Positions 18,297-29,131 are shown, counted from the first letter of the stretch. The stretch: 64,000 bases of DNA from Saccharofermentans sp. (GCA_016288885.1 JAEFAV010000005.1:17691-81690); one strand, 5' to 3'. A program made the numbers and translations. Notes: a model not told the origin generated them from the sequence alone.

Positions 18297-20667
18297 TATC
18301 ATGTCCTCCGGGTAATATCGTGTAATTGCAGATAACGTCAAAGCCCATCTCGGCAATTGCTTCCGCATAAGATTCATCAACGGTGTTCTTTGCCCTTCCG
18401 TAAAGCGTGCAGGAACAGTCCAGAGGATGGGGAATGACCTTGATGTCAGCGCCTTCAGAGTCTCTTTTCGGGCTCAGGTCATAAAAGGCTTTTCCCCTGC
18501 AGAAAGAGCACGGCCTCTGGTTTCTTCCCGCTGCGCAGAAATCAGACTGCATCCACGGGATCATGCCGTCCGAATGGATGATGATCTTAGGCTCCTTCTC
18601 CCCTATGTCGAAAGTCTCCGTCAGATCTCTTAAGTTCTGCAGAAGATCGTCCGCGCTCATTTCGTATGAAGGCATAACGGCATCGGCATATTCAAATGCG
18701 TGCGCAATGGACTTGCTGCTGTATAGATTCGTTCCTGCTGAAGCATAGTGCTTAATGCCGTCTTTCAGGAATTTCCTGTCAGTAAAAAGCCTTGAAGACA
18801 TTACCGCTTTAAAACCGTCTCCGAGATCGACCTTAAGTAATGCGATGACATAATCGATTATCTTGTTGATCTTGTCATGGTGGAAATCAGGAAGCATGAG
18901 GACTAATTCAGCTCCCTGGTCTTTGACGAATTCCACTGCGATCTTGTAGATCTCAGGATCTGCAAGGTCGTATATGCTGAAAGCGTAGATGTCGGCGCCT
19001 TCTTCAAGGATGTCTTCATTAAGCCTTAAGACAGGATATGTATACATATTCTTGATCTCGCCGTGCTTTTCGGTCTTCTCGCCGAAAAACTCCGAGTCTT
19101 CGACGTAATCGGTGCCGTAACTCTTCTTAAAGGAATTTACGACTTTTACCTGCAAAACGGTAAGAAGGTCACGTCTTAACTGATTAATGATGCTGACGGG
19201 GCAATAGAATTCTTCATCGCTTATAAAGTCAACGGAATCAGCTTTGAAAGGTGTGTCCAGAGTCTTGGACATCTGTTCCGTGATCCTTGTCTTTTCGAGC
19301 GCTCTTCCGTCGTAATCTTCAGGAATGGTGATCATGGATTCGGAAGTTATGCCTGTGGCAATACCGTCAGTGACTTCCGCTTTTGCGGTTATTTCCGAGC
19401 CGTTGTTATTTAGAGTGATCTTTACCGGAGTGCGCCTTAGATCTTTCCTGGGAATATCTTTCTCGTGATTCATCAGGAAAACTTCATAACCCGGCTTAAG
19501 CTTTCTTATCATGTCCGGATGAAGGCCTTTGATGTCGAGACCTGTAAGACCGGTATTTGTCTTTCCGACTGGAAATGAACATATCTCCCTGGCATTATCC
19601 CTGACTGACAGGAAATCGCCCTTATCGGGCTCTATCGCGCCGTTCTTAATGCCGACGGTAACAAGACCGTTTCCTGCATCGAGACGGCTTATGCGGCCTA
19701 TCCTGACGCCGTATTTGCCCGGGTATTCTCCGGAAAGCAGATGATCATCCTTGCTTCCGCTTAAATACTGTGATGTGAATGCTCCGCCTCTGTTGAAGTT
19801 GACCAGAAGGTCGTACCTGATCTCCTTAAGAAGATCGTTATCAAGATTACCCTCGTAATAAGCATCTATCATCTTGCGGTAACACCAGACGGCTGATCTA
19901 ACGTAGTTCGCGTCACGCATGCGGCCTTCGATCTTAAGGCTCTTTACGCCGCTCGAAATGAGCCTGGACAGGTATTCTGATACATCCCTGTCCTTAGGCG
20001 ACAGGAGATGACCTTCCTTGAGCTTCAGGCCGTCATTGAAAAGCATGTATTCTTCCCTGCAGGGCTGTGCGCAAGAACCTCTGTTGCCTGACCTTGTTCC
20101 GCTCCTGTTCATTGCGGAGAAAAGGCAAAGCCCAGAAGCGCATACGCATACTGCCCCGTGGGCAAATACTTCAGTCTCGAGTCCGTACCCGGACGCTATC
20201 TTAGTCCTGGTCTCTATCTCGTCACATGATAATTCCCTCGGAAGAACCACGCGGTTAACGCCCAAGTCAGCGAGCTTTTTGAATTCGTCAGCGGAATATA
20301 TATTCATCTGCGTGCTGCAGTTTATCGTCACATCGGTAAAGTCTTTAGCTAGCTTGGTAAGCACTGCAAGATCCTGGACGATAAGCCCGTCAACTCCGAT
20401 ATTTACTGCTTCTGCGATGGTCGGATAGAAAAGTTCGAATTCCGAATCGCTCATCAGCGTGTTGACTGCAAGGAATACTTTCGCGGATCTCGCATGCGCG
20501 TAATCCGTGCCTTCTTCCAATTCATCAAGCGTAAAATTATCTGCGCCTGCTCTGGCAGAATATTCCTTAAGTCCGAGATATACGGAATCGGCACCGCTGT
20601 CGACGGCAGTCTTTAAGATATCAAGATTGCCGCTGGGAGCTAAGAGTTCAATTCGATTTTTTGTCAT
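18289..20667 (-). CDS. U32 family peptidase
   Basis: ELLAPSGNLDILKTAVDSGADSVYLGLKEYSARA; EVFAHGAVCVCASGLCLFSAMNRSGTRSGNRGSCAQPCREEY. Confidence 0.93.
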   Translation of the reverse strand: MTKNRIELLAPSGNLDILKTAVDSGADSVYLGLKEYSARAGADNFTLDELEEGTDYAHARSAKVFLAVNTLMSDSEFELFYPTIAEAVNIGVDGLIVQDLAVLTKLAKDFTDVTINCSTQMNIYSADEFKKLADLGVNRVVLPRELSCDEIETRTKIASGYGLETEVFAHGAVCVCASGLCLFSAMNRSGTRSGNRGSCAQPCREEYMLFNDGLKLKEGHLLSPKDRDVSEYLSRLISSGVKSLKIEGRMRDANYVRSAVWCYRKMIDAYYEGNLDNDLLKEIRYDLLVNFNRGGAFTSQYLSGSKDDHLLSGEYPGKYGVRIGRISRLDAGNGLVTVGIKNGAIEPDKGDFLSVRDNAREICSFPVGKTNTGLTGLDIKGLHPDMIRKLKPGYEVFLMNHEKDIPRKDLRRTPVKITLNNNGSEITAKAEVTDGIATGITSESMITIPEDYDGRALEKTRITEQMSKTLDTPFKADSVDFISDEEFYCPVSIINQLRRDLLTVLQVKVVNSFKKSYGTDYVEDSEFFGEKTEKHGEIKNMYTYPVLRLNEDILEEGADIYAFSIYDLADPEIYKIAVEFVKDQGAELVLMLPDFHHDKINKIIDYVIALLKVDLGDGFKAVMSSRLFTDRKFLKDGIKHYASAGTNLYSSKSIAHAFEYADAVMPSYEMSADDLLQNLRDLTETFDIGEKEPKIIIHSDGMIPWMQSDFCAAGRNQRPCSFCRGKAFYDLSPKRDSEGADIKVIPHPLDCSCTLYGRAKNTVDESYAEAIAEMGFDVICNYTILPGGHDND

Positions 20668-21235
20668 CTGATTTTTTAAGGTGTTCGAATAATCCCGAAT
20701 TTACTTTATTAGCCAGTTCCTCCATGGGGGTAGGCTTAATGTCGTCTCTTCTTTCTGCGGCATACTCGGTAGCTTTAGCCCTGTAATATGTCAGTTCAGT
20801 CTTAAGAGCATTATTCTCTGCTCTCAGCGAAATGATCTGATCGCATGCCTCGAAAAGCGACAAAATCGCAGTCTTATTCGTTGCTATATAAGGGTTGTTC
20901 TCTTTCGTATCTTTATAGATCTCGTCAGCCAGTTCACCGACCTTCTTGATCCTGTCATAGCCCGCATCATCGCTTCTAACGAGATACTGTACTCCGCCGA
21001 TCGTGATCTGCGCACTCTGCTCCTTGGAGTCCTTCTCTTCCTCCCTGGCTTTCGAACGGGCTTTGATCTTATCTTCTAACGTCATGAGCTTCTTCTCGGT
21101 CACGGTCTTAGCCTTGATCTCGCCTTTGTAAAGCTGCTTGTATTCAACTATTGCGGGTGCATCATCCTTCTTACCCTTACGCTTGTAAGAGCCGTCAGAA
21201 TATTTGCCAAGTAAGCTGGCATTGGATTTTCTCAT
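20648..21235 (-). CDS. ZapA-like cell division protein
   Basis: ITIGGVQYLVRSDDAGYDRIKKVGELADEIYKDTKENNPYIATNKTAILSLFEACDQI. Confidence 0.75.
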   Translation of the reverse strand: MRKSNASLLGKYSDGSYKRKGKKDDAPAIVEYKQLYKGEIKAKTVTEKKLMTLEDKIKARSKAREEEKDSKEQSAQITIGGVQYLVRSDDAGYDRIKKVGELADEIYKDTKENNPYIATNKTAILSLFEACDQIISLRAENNALKTELTYYRAKATEYAAERRDDIKPTPMEELANKVNSGLFEHLKKSDDKKSN

Positions 21236-21271
21236 AAAAAACCTCCGCAATATTAGAAGATATATTATTAT

Positions 21272-21386
21272 AGCACTAATCGAGCAACTTGCTTGCAAGG
21301 GAGTGAGCGTTTGCCGGAATGACGCTTGCGTCTATTACGGCAAATGGCGAGCTTCCTGCGTGCAAGGGTTACGAGAGACGTGCTAT
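21272..21386. repeat. Long imperfect inverted repeat (intergenic hairpin)
   Basis: TAGCAC...TTTGCCGgAAT / ATTaCGGCAAA...GTGCTA around the perfect palindrome GACGCTTGCGTC (21322-21333). Confidence 0.7.
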
Positions 21387-21426
21387 ATGTGAGCGAAGCG
21401 AGCATTCCGACAAATTATTGGATTTT

Positions 21427-22236
21427 TCAAAAATGACCAATAAAAAAAGTATATAACTCTGCGAACTCTTCCGGCGTCAGCTCTTCTGCCCTGGCATTCT
21501 CATTGATCCCAAGCTTCAAAAATGCAGAACTAACAGCATCCGCAGAAGCTATGCCCGCCAGATTCTTCTTAAGCATCTTCCGCCTCATCGAAAAGCATGC
21601 GTTAAGAAACTTAACGAAGTCATCACACAGTATATCCGCGGAATCCTTCCTCTCAAAGCTTATGACCGCTGAAGTAGTCCTGGGCTGCGGAACAAAAGCC
21701 GTATATGGAACCTTGAACTCATAATTATATGATCCGTAAAGACTGCAAAGGATGGCCAAAGGCCCGTACTGCTTGGAACATGGCCCGCAGTCGATCCTTG
21801 CGACCGCTTCGTCTTCCACCATGAAGACCATCTTTCGCGCGGAAGAATATTCGCCGAAAAGCTTTTTCATAATGTCGGTCATGATGTAATAAGGAATGTT
21901 GCTTACGACGACATCAGGCTTCTTGCTCTCGGAAATGTCGACCTTAAGGAAATCTTTATTGATTACCGTAACATTTGTGACTCTGGATTTAAGGTATTCC
22001 GCAAGTCCTTTATCGATCTCGTAACTATAAAATCGAACTGGTAGTTCGGAAATAGGGACTGTGATGCTGCCTAACCCGGGACCGATCTCGATTACGGTGT
22101 CACCTTCCCTTATTCCGCAAAGTCTGACTATTGATCGAATAATATCTTCGTCACAAAGGAAATTCTGCCCGAATTTCGATTGGGGCAGAATTCCTTGTGA
22201 CTGCATTATTTCTTTAATCTTTTCGCGATCCATCAT
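21427..22236 (-). CDS. rsmA: 16S rRNA (adenine1518/1519-N6)-dimethyltransferase
   Basis: QSKFGQNFLCDEDII, VIEIGPGLGSIT, VVSNIPYYI. Confidence 0.96.
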   Translation of the reverse strand: MMDREKIKEIMQSQGILPQSKFGQNFLCDEDIIRSIVRLCGIREGDTVIEIGPGLGSITVPISELPVRFYSYEIDKGLAEYLKSRVTNVTVINKDFLKVDISESKKPDVVVSNIPYYIMTDIMKKLFGEYSSARKMVFMVEDEAVARIDCGPCSKQYGPLAILCSLYGSYNYEFKVPYTAFVPQPRTTSAVISFERKDSADILCDDFVKFLNACFSMRRKMLKKNLAGIASADAVSSAFLKLGINENARAEELTPEEFAELYTFFIGHF

Positions 22237-22263
22237 CAGAAGGCTGTCATCACCCGAAAAACA

Positions 22264-25200
22264 TTACAGGAAGTATGCAACACCTGATTCAAATATCTTC
22301 TGGTACTTGTTGCCCGGAATGTTCTTCGTAAGGTCTGATTCATATCTTTCGGTATGACCCATCTTACCGAGAACGCGGCCGTCGGGTGAAGTGATACCTT
22401 CGATTGCACAGATGGAACCGTTGGGGTTGAACTGCGTATCGGATGCGTAGTTGCCGTCGAGATCAACGTAGCATGTGGCGATCTGGCCGTTAGCGGCGAG
22501 CTTTCTTACGAGTTCTTCGGAACATGCGAACTTACCTTCACCGTGGGAGAGCGGGATCTCATAGATCTCTCCGGGGTTACAGAGTGAGAGCCAGGGGCTC
22601 TTGTTTGTCATGATCTTCGTTCTGGCATAAACGTTCTGATGTCTGCCGATGTTGTTGAAAGTGAGCGTAGGGCTGTCAGGTGTCATGTCGCAGATCTTGC
22701 CGAAAGGCACGAGACCTAACTTGATCAAAGCCTGGAAGCCGTTGCAGATACCAAGTGCAAGGCCGTCTCTGTTATCGAGGAGATCTGAAATAGCATCAGC
22801 GATGCCGCTGTTTCTCAAAGAAGCTGTGATGAACTTACCTGAACCTTCAGGCTCGTCACCTGCGGAGAAACCGCCGGGGATCATCATGATGTTTGCTTCA
22901 CGGATCTTGGCAGCGAGCTCAGCGAATGATTCATTGATATCATTCTGGTTTCTGTTCCTTATAACGAAAACCTCAGCCTCGGCACCTGCTCTCTCGAAAG
23001 CTCTTGCAGAGTCGATCTCGCAGTTGTTGCCCGGGAATACCGGAATGATGACCTTCGGCTTGGCTCCCTTAAGAACTCCGGGAGCAGCCTTGCCGGGCTT
23101 TCCGTCTGTATATACGTCGATCGTGAAAGGCATGTCGGCTGACTTCGCGGATGTCGGGAAGATCCTTTCGAGCTTTCCTTCGAAAGCTTCGAGGGCATCC
23201 TTTCCAGAAAGTGAAGCTCCGCCATATGTGAAGTCACCTGTATCATTTGTTGTGCCTAAGAACTTACCGCCTGCCATCTCTACCTTATCAACGGCATTGC
23301 CGTCACCAGGGATAGCTACGATGATGGAAGCCAGTGTCTTGGAGAAGAGATCAGCCTCGGTGAGCTTATCAGAGAAATCGAAACCGAGCTTATTGCCGAA
23401 GCACATCTGAGCGACTCTTGCTGCAACGCCGGCACTCTTAACTACTGCGGCATTCTTTATCTCGCCTCTGTCGAGCAGTTCCTTAACAGCCTTGATGACG
23501 CGGAGAACGTGATCTTTCTTATATGATCCCTTGCCGTCTCTTGCACACTTGATGAGGTAGAGCTTTTGGCCCTTTCCTGTAAGTGTTGCCGTAATTACCT
23601 TGTCTGTCGTGGACATGCCGACTGCGAAGCTTACGAGCGTCGGAGGTACATGGATATCATTAAATGTGCCGGACATTGAGTCCTTACCGCCTATAGCAGC
23701 TGTACCGAAATCGAGCTGTGCCCTGTAAGCGCCGAGGAGCGCTGAAAGAGGCTTGCCCCAGGATTCATTGCTTCCCATTCTCTCGAAATATTCCTGGAAA
23801 GTAAGTCTTGCCTTAAGAGGATCAACGCCCATTGCAAGAAGCTTCAAAAGCGATTCGACTACAGAGTGATAAGCACCTGCGTAAGGATTCCATTCCATAT
23901 AGTAAGGATCGAAACCATAAGTCATTACAGAGCAGTCATGTGTTGTTCCTTTATCGAGCGGGATCTTCGCAGCCATACCTTCCTCGGGCGAATTCTGCAT
24001 CTTTCCGCCGTAAGGCCATACTACAGTTGCAGCACCGATCGAAGAGTCGAATCTCTGTATAAGACCCTTACGTGAAGCGCCGTCAAGTGAATTAAGAACG
24101 CCCTTAAGGCTGTCTGCGAAGTTTCTTTCCACGTATCCGTTTGCAGGTGTATCAAGGAACTCGCCTGTTCCCTGGGGAACTACATCTGCTTCAGCATATT
24201 GAGTTGCGCCGTTAGTATCGATAAAGCTTCTGGGGAGGTCAACGATCGTTGCACCGTTCCATACCATCTTCATGACGGGTTCTTCAGTAACTTCAGCTAC
24301 TACTGTTGCTTCAAGGTTTTCCTTGGCAGCTGCTGCCATGAACTTATCAAGATCTGCAGGATGAACGACTACGGCCATTCTCTCCTGTGATTCGGAGATC
24401 GCGATCTCCGTTCCGTCAAGACCGTCATACTTCTTCGGAACTGCGTCAAGGTTGATCTTAAGACCTGCAGCAAGTTCGCCTATGGCAACGGAAACTCCGC
24501 CTGCGCCGAAGTCATTACATCTGATGATGAGTCTTGTTACTTCAGGATCCCTGAAGAGCCTCTGGAGCTTTCTTTCCGTCGGAGGATTACCCTTCTGGAC
24601 TTCTGAACCGCATGTAACAACGGACTGTGTATCGTGTGCCTTAGATGAACCTGTGGCACCGCCTATTCCGTCACGGCCGGTTCTGCCGCCCAGAAGCACT
24701 ACGATGTCGCCTGCCTGAGGTCTTTCCCTTACGATATTTGATGCGGGCGCGGCACCTACAACGGCACCGATCTCCATTCTCTTTGCGATATAACCGGGAT
24801 GATAGATTTCATCGACAAGGCCTGTAGCCAGACCGATCTGGTTGCCGTAAGAAGAATATCCTGCAGCTGCAGTGCGGCAGAGCTTCTTCTGTGAGAGCTT
24901 GCCCTTGAGCGTAAGTTCCACGGGAACAGTCGGATCGCCTGCACCCGTAACTCTCATTGCCTGATATACATAAGATCTTCCGGAGAGCGGATCTCTGATG
25001 GCACCGCCAAGACATGTTGCGGCACCGCCGAAAGGTTCGATCTCGGTAGGATGGTTATGTGTCTCGTTCTTGAACATAAAGATATAGTCTTCAGGCTTGC
25101 CGTCGACTTCAATCCTTACCTTGATGGAGCATGCATTGATCTCTTCAGACTCATCGAGATCAGCGAGCTTTCCGTCTTTCTTGAGCTTCTTGCCTGCTAT

Positions 25201-26049
25201 CGTACCGATGTCCATGAGGCAGATGGGCTTATTCGAAATCCTCTCACCGTAAACATCTTCTCTTGTAGAAAGATAATCCTTATACGTTTCCTTTATTTCA
25301 GCCGTGAGCTCATCATCGCCTTCGAACTTGATGTCCGTAAGGTTTGTAAGGAACGTCGTGTGACGGCAGTGGTCAGACCAGTATGTATCGAGAACGCGGA
25401 TCTCCGTTACCGTGGGAACTCTTCCCTGTTCTTTAAAGAAATCCTGAACGAACTTGATATCTGCAAAGCTCATTGCAAGTCCCATGGACTTTCTTAATGC
25501 TTCGAGGTCTTCTTCAGACATGTCGAGGAAACCGTCAACGTTATCAACTGTCGTAGGAATATCGTACTTATCGATGAGCGTCGAAGGCTTTTCCGGAGAT
25601 GCTTCACGAGCTTCAACGGGGTTGATGAGATAACTCTTGATCTTCTCTTTTTCTTCATCGGAAACCGTACCGTAGAATGCAACGATCTTGGCGCACTTTA
25701 CGATAGGTCTTTCCTTTGCGGTCATGAACTGGATGCACTGGGCAGCAGAATCTGCTCTCTGGTCGTACTGTCCGGGGAGTGACTCGATGATGAGAACATA
25801 TGCCGCATCATCAAGAGCAACTGTCTCATCGTAGAGGATATCTACCGGAGGTTCGCTGAAGACAACTGTCTTGGCATTCTCGTATTCCTCATCGGTGACG
25901 CCGGATACGTCGTAACGGTTGATAACGCGCACCTTGTCGATGCCGGATACGTTCAGATCGTATTTAACGTCATGAAGTATGCCGCCTGCTTCGACATTGA
26001 ATCCTTCTTTCTTTTCTGACAGTACTCGTCTTACATCATTTTCGTTCAT
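22264..26049 (-). CDS. purL: Phosphoribosylformylglycinamidine synthase, single large chain
   Basis: 1261 aa; FKNETHNHPTEIEPFGGAATCLGGAIRDPLSGRS; C-terminal glutaminase FPGNNCEID..., GICNGFQALIKLGLVP. Confidence 0.95.
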   Translation of the reverse strand: MNENDVRRVLSEKKEGFNVEAGGILHDVKYDLNVSGIDKVRVINRYDVSGVTDEEYENAKTVVFSEPPVDILYDETVALDDAAYVLIIESLPGQYDQRADSAAQCIQFMTAKERPIVKCAKIVAFYGTVSDEEKEKIKSYLINPVEAREASPEKPSTLIDKYDIPTTVDNVDGFLDMSEEDLEALRKSMGLAMSFADIKFVQDFFKEQGRVPTVTEIRVLDTYWSDHCRHTTFLTNLTDIKFEGDDELTAEIKETYKDYLSTREDVYGERISNKPICLMDIGTIAGKKLKKDGKLADLDESEEINACSIKVRIEVDGKPEDYIFMFKNETHNHPTEIEPFGGAATCLGGAIRDPLSGRSYVYQAMRVTGAGDPTVPVELTLKGKLSQKKLCRTAAAGYSSYGNQIGLATGLVDEIYHPGYIAKRMEIGAVVGAAPASNIVRERPQAGDIVVLLGGRTGRDGIGGATGSSKAHDTQSVVTCGSEVQKGNPPTERKLQRLFRDPEVTRLIIRCNDFGAGGVSVAIGELAAGLKINLDAVPKKYDGLDGTEIAISESQERMAVVVHPADLDKFMAAAAKENLEATVVAEVTEEPVMKMVWNGATIVDLPRSFIDTNGATQYAEADVVPQGTGEFLDTPANGYVERNFADSLKGVLNSLDGASRKGLIQRFDSSIGAATVVWPYGGKMQNSPEEGMAAKIPLDKGTTHDCSVMTYGFDPYYMEWNPYAGAYHSVVESLLKLLAMGVDPLKARLTFQEYFERMGSNESWGKPLSALLGAYRAQLDFGTAAIGGKDSMSGTFNDIHVPPTLVSFAVGMSTTDKVITATLTGKGQKLYLIKCARDGKGSYKKDHVLRVIKAVKELLDRGEIKNAAVVKSAGVAARVAQMCFGNKLGFDFSDKLTEADLFSKTLASIIVAIPGDGNAVDKVEMAGGKFLGTTNDTGDFTYGGASLSGKDALEAFEGKLERIFPTSAKSADMPFTIDVYTDGKPGKAAPGVLKGAKPKVIIPVFPGNNCEIDSARAFERAGAEAEVFVIRNRNQNDINESFAELAAKIREANIMMIPGGFSAGDEPEGSGKFITASLRNSGIADAISDLLDNRDGLALGICNGFQALIKLGLVPFGKICDMTPDSPTLTFNNIGRHQNVYARTKIMTNKSPWLSLCNPGEIYEIPLSHGEGKFACSEELVRKLAANGQIATCYVDLDGNYASDTQFNPNGSICAIEGITSPDGRVLGKMGHTERYESDLTKNIPGNKYQKIFESGVAYFL

Positions 26050-26074
26050 AAGGCTTCTCCTTCATGAAAATTAA

Positions 26075-28003
26075 TTACAGATTATCTGCGCTCTTGGAGA
26101 GCAGTTCGGTGTTGTATTTCAGGAATCTCTCGAGGCCTGCGCTGTCGAGAGATCCGTGTGCAAGCTTTGCCTGATCGTAGATGTGCTGTGCCAGACGGTC
26201 AGCCTCTTCCTTTTTCGTGCCCATAGATTCAAGGGCTTCGAGTTTAGTGATGAGCGGGCTGTCGGTATTAACGACGAGTTCTTCGGTCTCAGGGAACATG
26301 TCTGCGAGTTCTTCTTCTGACATCGTCCCCATCGATGACATCATTCTCTCATACTGAGCGCGCATTTCCTTCATTCTTCTGTTGTGCTCTGCTTCCCTGA
26401 TGAGAGCCGGGAGATTGTCTTTTCCCATCTCCTGCGCGAAAACGATGAGCTTCTCATCGCCTACTGCACTCCTGAAGAAGTCCTTGAGCTTGTTCTTTGT
26501 CTCTTCATCGGACTCTTTTCCGGAAAGTTCGGAATCGACTCTCTTGAACTTATAATCAGGCTTCTTCATCTCCATATAGGACATGAAGTTGTTGTCGATC
26601 TCTTCGTCCATTATGACTACTTCATAGCCGTCGTTTTTGCTCATCTCGACATAAGCAGCCTGGGCTTTGGGATCAGTCGTATATCTGATGGTCTTCTTAT
26701 CTTCGGCAGTTAGTTCTTCCAATGTCTTGAAGGTGTTGTCGACTGTCTTATAGAGGCAGATGCCTTCTACCTTCTCGTAGAATTTCTCTTCCTTCATCAT
26801 GCCGTATTTAACGAATACGGAGATATCAGACCAGTACTTCTCGAAGTCCTCCCTCTGCTTCTTGAAAAGTTCGTTAAGCTTATCGGATACTTTCTTGATG
26901 ATGTGTCCGGAAAGCTTCTTTACGTATTCATCCTGCTGCAATGCCGAACGTGATACGTTGAGCGGGAGATCTGAACAGTCAAGACATCCCTGGAGAAGGA
27001 ACAGAAAATCCGGAATGATCTCTTCGATGTTATCCGCAACGAAGATCTGGTGGTTATAGATCTTGATCCTTCCCTCGAGTGACTGGTAGATGTTATCCGT
27101 CTTGGGGAAATAAAGAATTCCCTGGAGCGTGAACGGATAGTCCATGTTCAGATGTATCCAGAAAAGAGGATCCCTGCCGTCATTAAATACGCTGTGATAG
27201 AACTGTTTATATTCAGACTCGGTGCATTCGGAAGGCTTCTTTGTCCAGAGAGGTGATTTGTTGTTGACCGGAACGTAAGATACCGGTGAAGGTGTGAATG
27301 TCTCGCCCTTCTCTTCTGCTTCTTTCTTACGCTTTTCCTCGTTCTCCTCGTGAAGCCTGTCTGATTTGGTATCAACGAAATAGATGTCTGCAGGCGCGAA
27401 ATAACAATATTTGCGGATCGTCATCCTGAGAGTTGCAGAATCGAAGATCTTAATCGCGTCTTCGGAAAGCTTCAGGGTAATGATTGTGCCCCTGGTCTTC
27501 TTTTCGGAAGGAAGGATCTCATAATCCATGCCGTCCTGGGATTTCCAGATGACAGGTTCTGAATCTTCCAAGAAACTCTTTGTATCGATCGTGACTTCGT
27601 CAGCGACCATGAATGCGGAATAGAATCCAAGGCCGAAGTGACCTATGATCCCGGTCTTATCCGTGGATTCCTGCTGATATTTGGTAACAAAATCCAAAGC
27701 TCCGGAGAATGCGATCTGGTTGATGTATTTCTCGACCTCGTTCTCTGTCATGCCGATGCCGTTGTCTTCGAAAGAGATCGTCTTGTTATCGTCATCGTAA
27801 ACGACCCTTATCGAATACTCTGCTTTATCGGGCTCCTTCTCAGCCTTGCCCAGCTCTACAAGCCTTCTGTGCTTTGCTATCGCATCCGCACAGTTGGATA
27901 CGAGTTCTCTTACAAAGATATCCTTATCTTCATAGAGCCATTGTCTGATAACCGGAAAAATATTCTCGGTAGTAACCGATATCTTTCCTGATTTTGCTTC
28001 CAT
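26075..28003 (-). CDS. htpG: Molecular chaperone HtpG (Hsp90)
   Basis: LVSNCADAI, FEDNGIGMTENEV, GHFGLGFYSAFMVADEV, VSRSALQQDE. Confidence 0.96.
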   Translation of the reverse strand: MEAKSGKISVTTENIFPVIRQWLYEDKDIFVRELVSNCADAIAKHRRLVELGKAEKEPDKAEYSIRVVYDDDNKTISFEDNGIGMTENEVEKYINQIAFSGALDFVTKYQQESTDKTGIIGHFGLGFYSAFMVADEVTIDTKSFLEDSEPVIWKSQDGMDYEILPSEKKTRGTIITLKLSEDAIKIFDSATLRMTIRKYCYFAPADIYFVDTKSDRLHEENEEKRKKEAEEKGETFTPSPVSYVPVNNKSPLWTKKPSECTESEYKQFYHSVFNDGRDPLFWIHLNMDYPFTLQGILYFPKTDNIYQSLEGRIKIYNHQIFVADNIEEIIPDFLFLLQGCLDCSDLPLNVSRSALQQDEYVKKLSGHIIKKVSDKLNELFKKQREDFEKYWSDISVFVKYGMMKEEKFYEKVEGICLYKTVDNTFKTLEELTAEDKKTIRYTTDPKAQAAYVEMSKNDGYEVVIMDEEIDNNFMSYMEMKKPDYKFKRVDSELSGKESDEETKNKLKDFFRSAVGDEKLIVFAQEMGKDNLPALIREAEHNRRMKEMRAQYERMMSSMGTMSEEELADMFPETEELVVNTDSPLITKLEALESMGTKKEEADRLAQHIYDQAKLAHGSLDSAGLERFLKYNTELLSKSADNL

Positions 28004-28022
28004 TTATACCACCTCCAAATAG

Positions 28023-28886
28023 TTATCCGTTAAGTCTCTGCTTTTCGGCAGCGATATATTCAGATGTATATTCCTGATACATCTTCGAGATCATATTCAA
28101 TACTTCATTATCACTTGAAACGAATTCGTAACCGTCGATATATCTTACGGGCAGAATGTCGAAAGGCGTGCTCGATACGAAAACCGCATCAGCCGAAGGA
28201 TCAAGCTCTTCGGGTCTGAATGTCCCGATCTTAAGTTCCAATCCGGATCTCTTAAGGGCTTCCATTACTCTTTTTCTGGTAATACCGATAAGGATCTTAT
28301 CGTCAGGCGCAGAATAGACATTACCGTCCCTGATAACGAAAAGATTAGACATCGAGCCTTCGTAAAGCCTGCCGTCGTTATCGGTAAGCACCAGCTCGAA
28401 AGGGAGACCGTGGGCGTTCTCTTCTTTGAACTTCTGATTGACTGTAGTCTTATAATCTCCCCTGAAGATCTTAAGGTTCGGAGTCTTGCGTTCCCAGTTC
28501 AGGATGCTTGTGTTGATGCCTTTTTCGAAATGATCCTTAGAAGGCAGGGTTATGTCTGCCTGATGAATAAGCAGCACTTCATTAGTAAGGACGATCCTGA
28601 CTGAGCCTTCGGTAATCTTGTCCATATCAATGAAGCTGTATGCTTCGGATAAGATCTTTGATGTATCAACGGGAAAGTTCTCAAGCCCTTTGACCGACCT
28701 GACGAGCCTTGCCAGATGGTCCTCAACGAATAAAAGAACACCTTCTTTTACTCTTACGGTCTCATAATAGATCCTGCATTCAACGGGTTTTTGAAGTGAC
28801 TCAGTCAGTTCCGAACTTACTCTGTAATACTTGCCGCAATATAAAAAGCCGTTACCGGTAAGATGTTCCATCAACGGATAAGCCAT
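28023..28886 (-). CDS. Class IV aminotransferase
   Basis: YETVRVKEGVLLFVEDHLARL, DGRLYEGSMSNLFVIRDG, GITRKRVME. Confidence 0.88.
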   Translation of the reverse strand: MAYPLMEHLTGNGFLYCGKYYRVSSELTESLQKPVECRIYYETVRVKEGVLLFVEDHLARLVRSVKGLENFPVDTSKILSEAYSFIDMDKITEGSVRIVLTNEVLLIHQADITLPSKDHFEKGINTSILNWERKTPNLKIFRGDYKTTVNQKFKEENAHGLPFELVLTDNDGRLYEGSMSNLFVIRDGNVYSAPDDKILIGITRKRVMEALKRSGLELKIGTFRPEELDPSADAVFVSSTPFDILPVRYIDGYEFVSSDNEVLNMISKMYQEYTSEYIAAEKQRLNG

Positions 28887-29049
28887 CAGAACTAAAGTCC
28901 CCTTGAGAATTATTCAATGCATATAATGCCACATATGATTTTATACAAAAGCATTCCTTTTTACAAAACACAAGGCATAAAAACATGCACAAAAAATCTC
29001 ATATTATTCTTACTTGTTTTATTAAAGCGCCGTTATTAAAATCTTGTTG

Positions 29050-29116
29050 TTGACTTCGTTACCCCGCAAGTGTATGATATGCGAAGTTTATACAAAGTTG
29101 TGCATAAATATTCATA
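29050..29116 (+). promoter_or_regulatory. argG promoter with candidate ARG box
   Basis: TTGACT (29050-29055), 17-bp spacer, TATGAT (29073-29078); TGCATAAATATTCATA (29101-29116) resembles ArgR operator half-sites. Confidence 0.65.
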
Positions 29117-29131
29117 AATCGGAGGTGCCTT

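Noticed and set aside
22649-23410. 253-aa plus-strand ORF antisense to purL
   Set aside because: Shadow ORF; Ser/Pro/Leu-rich composition typical of antisense reading of a strongly coding strand.
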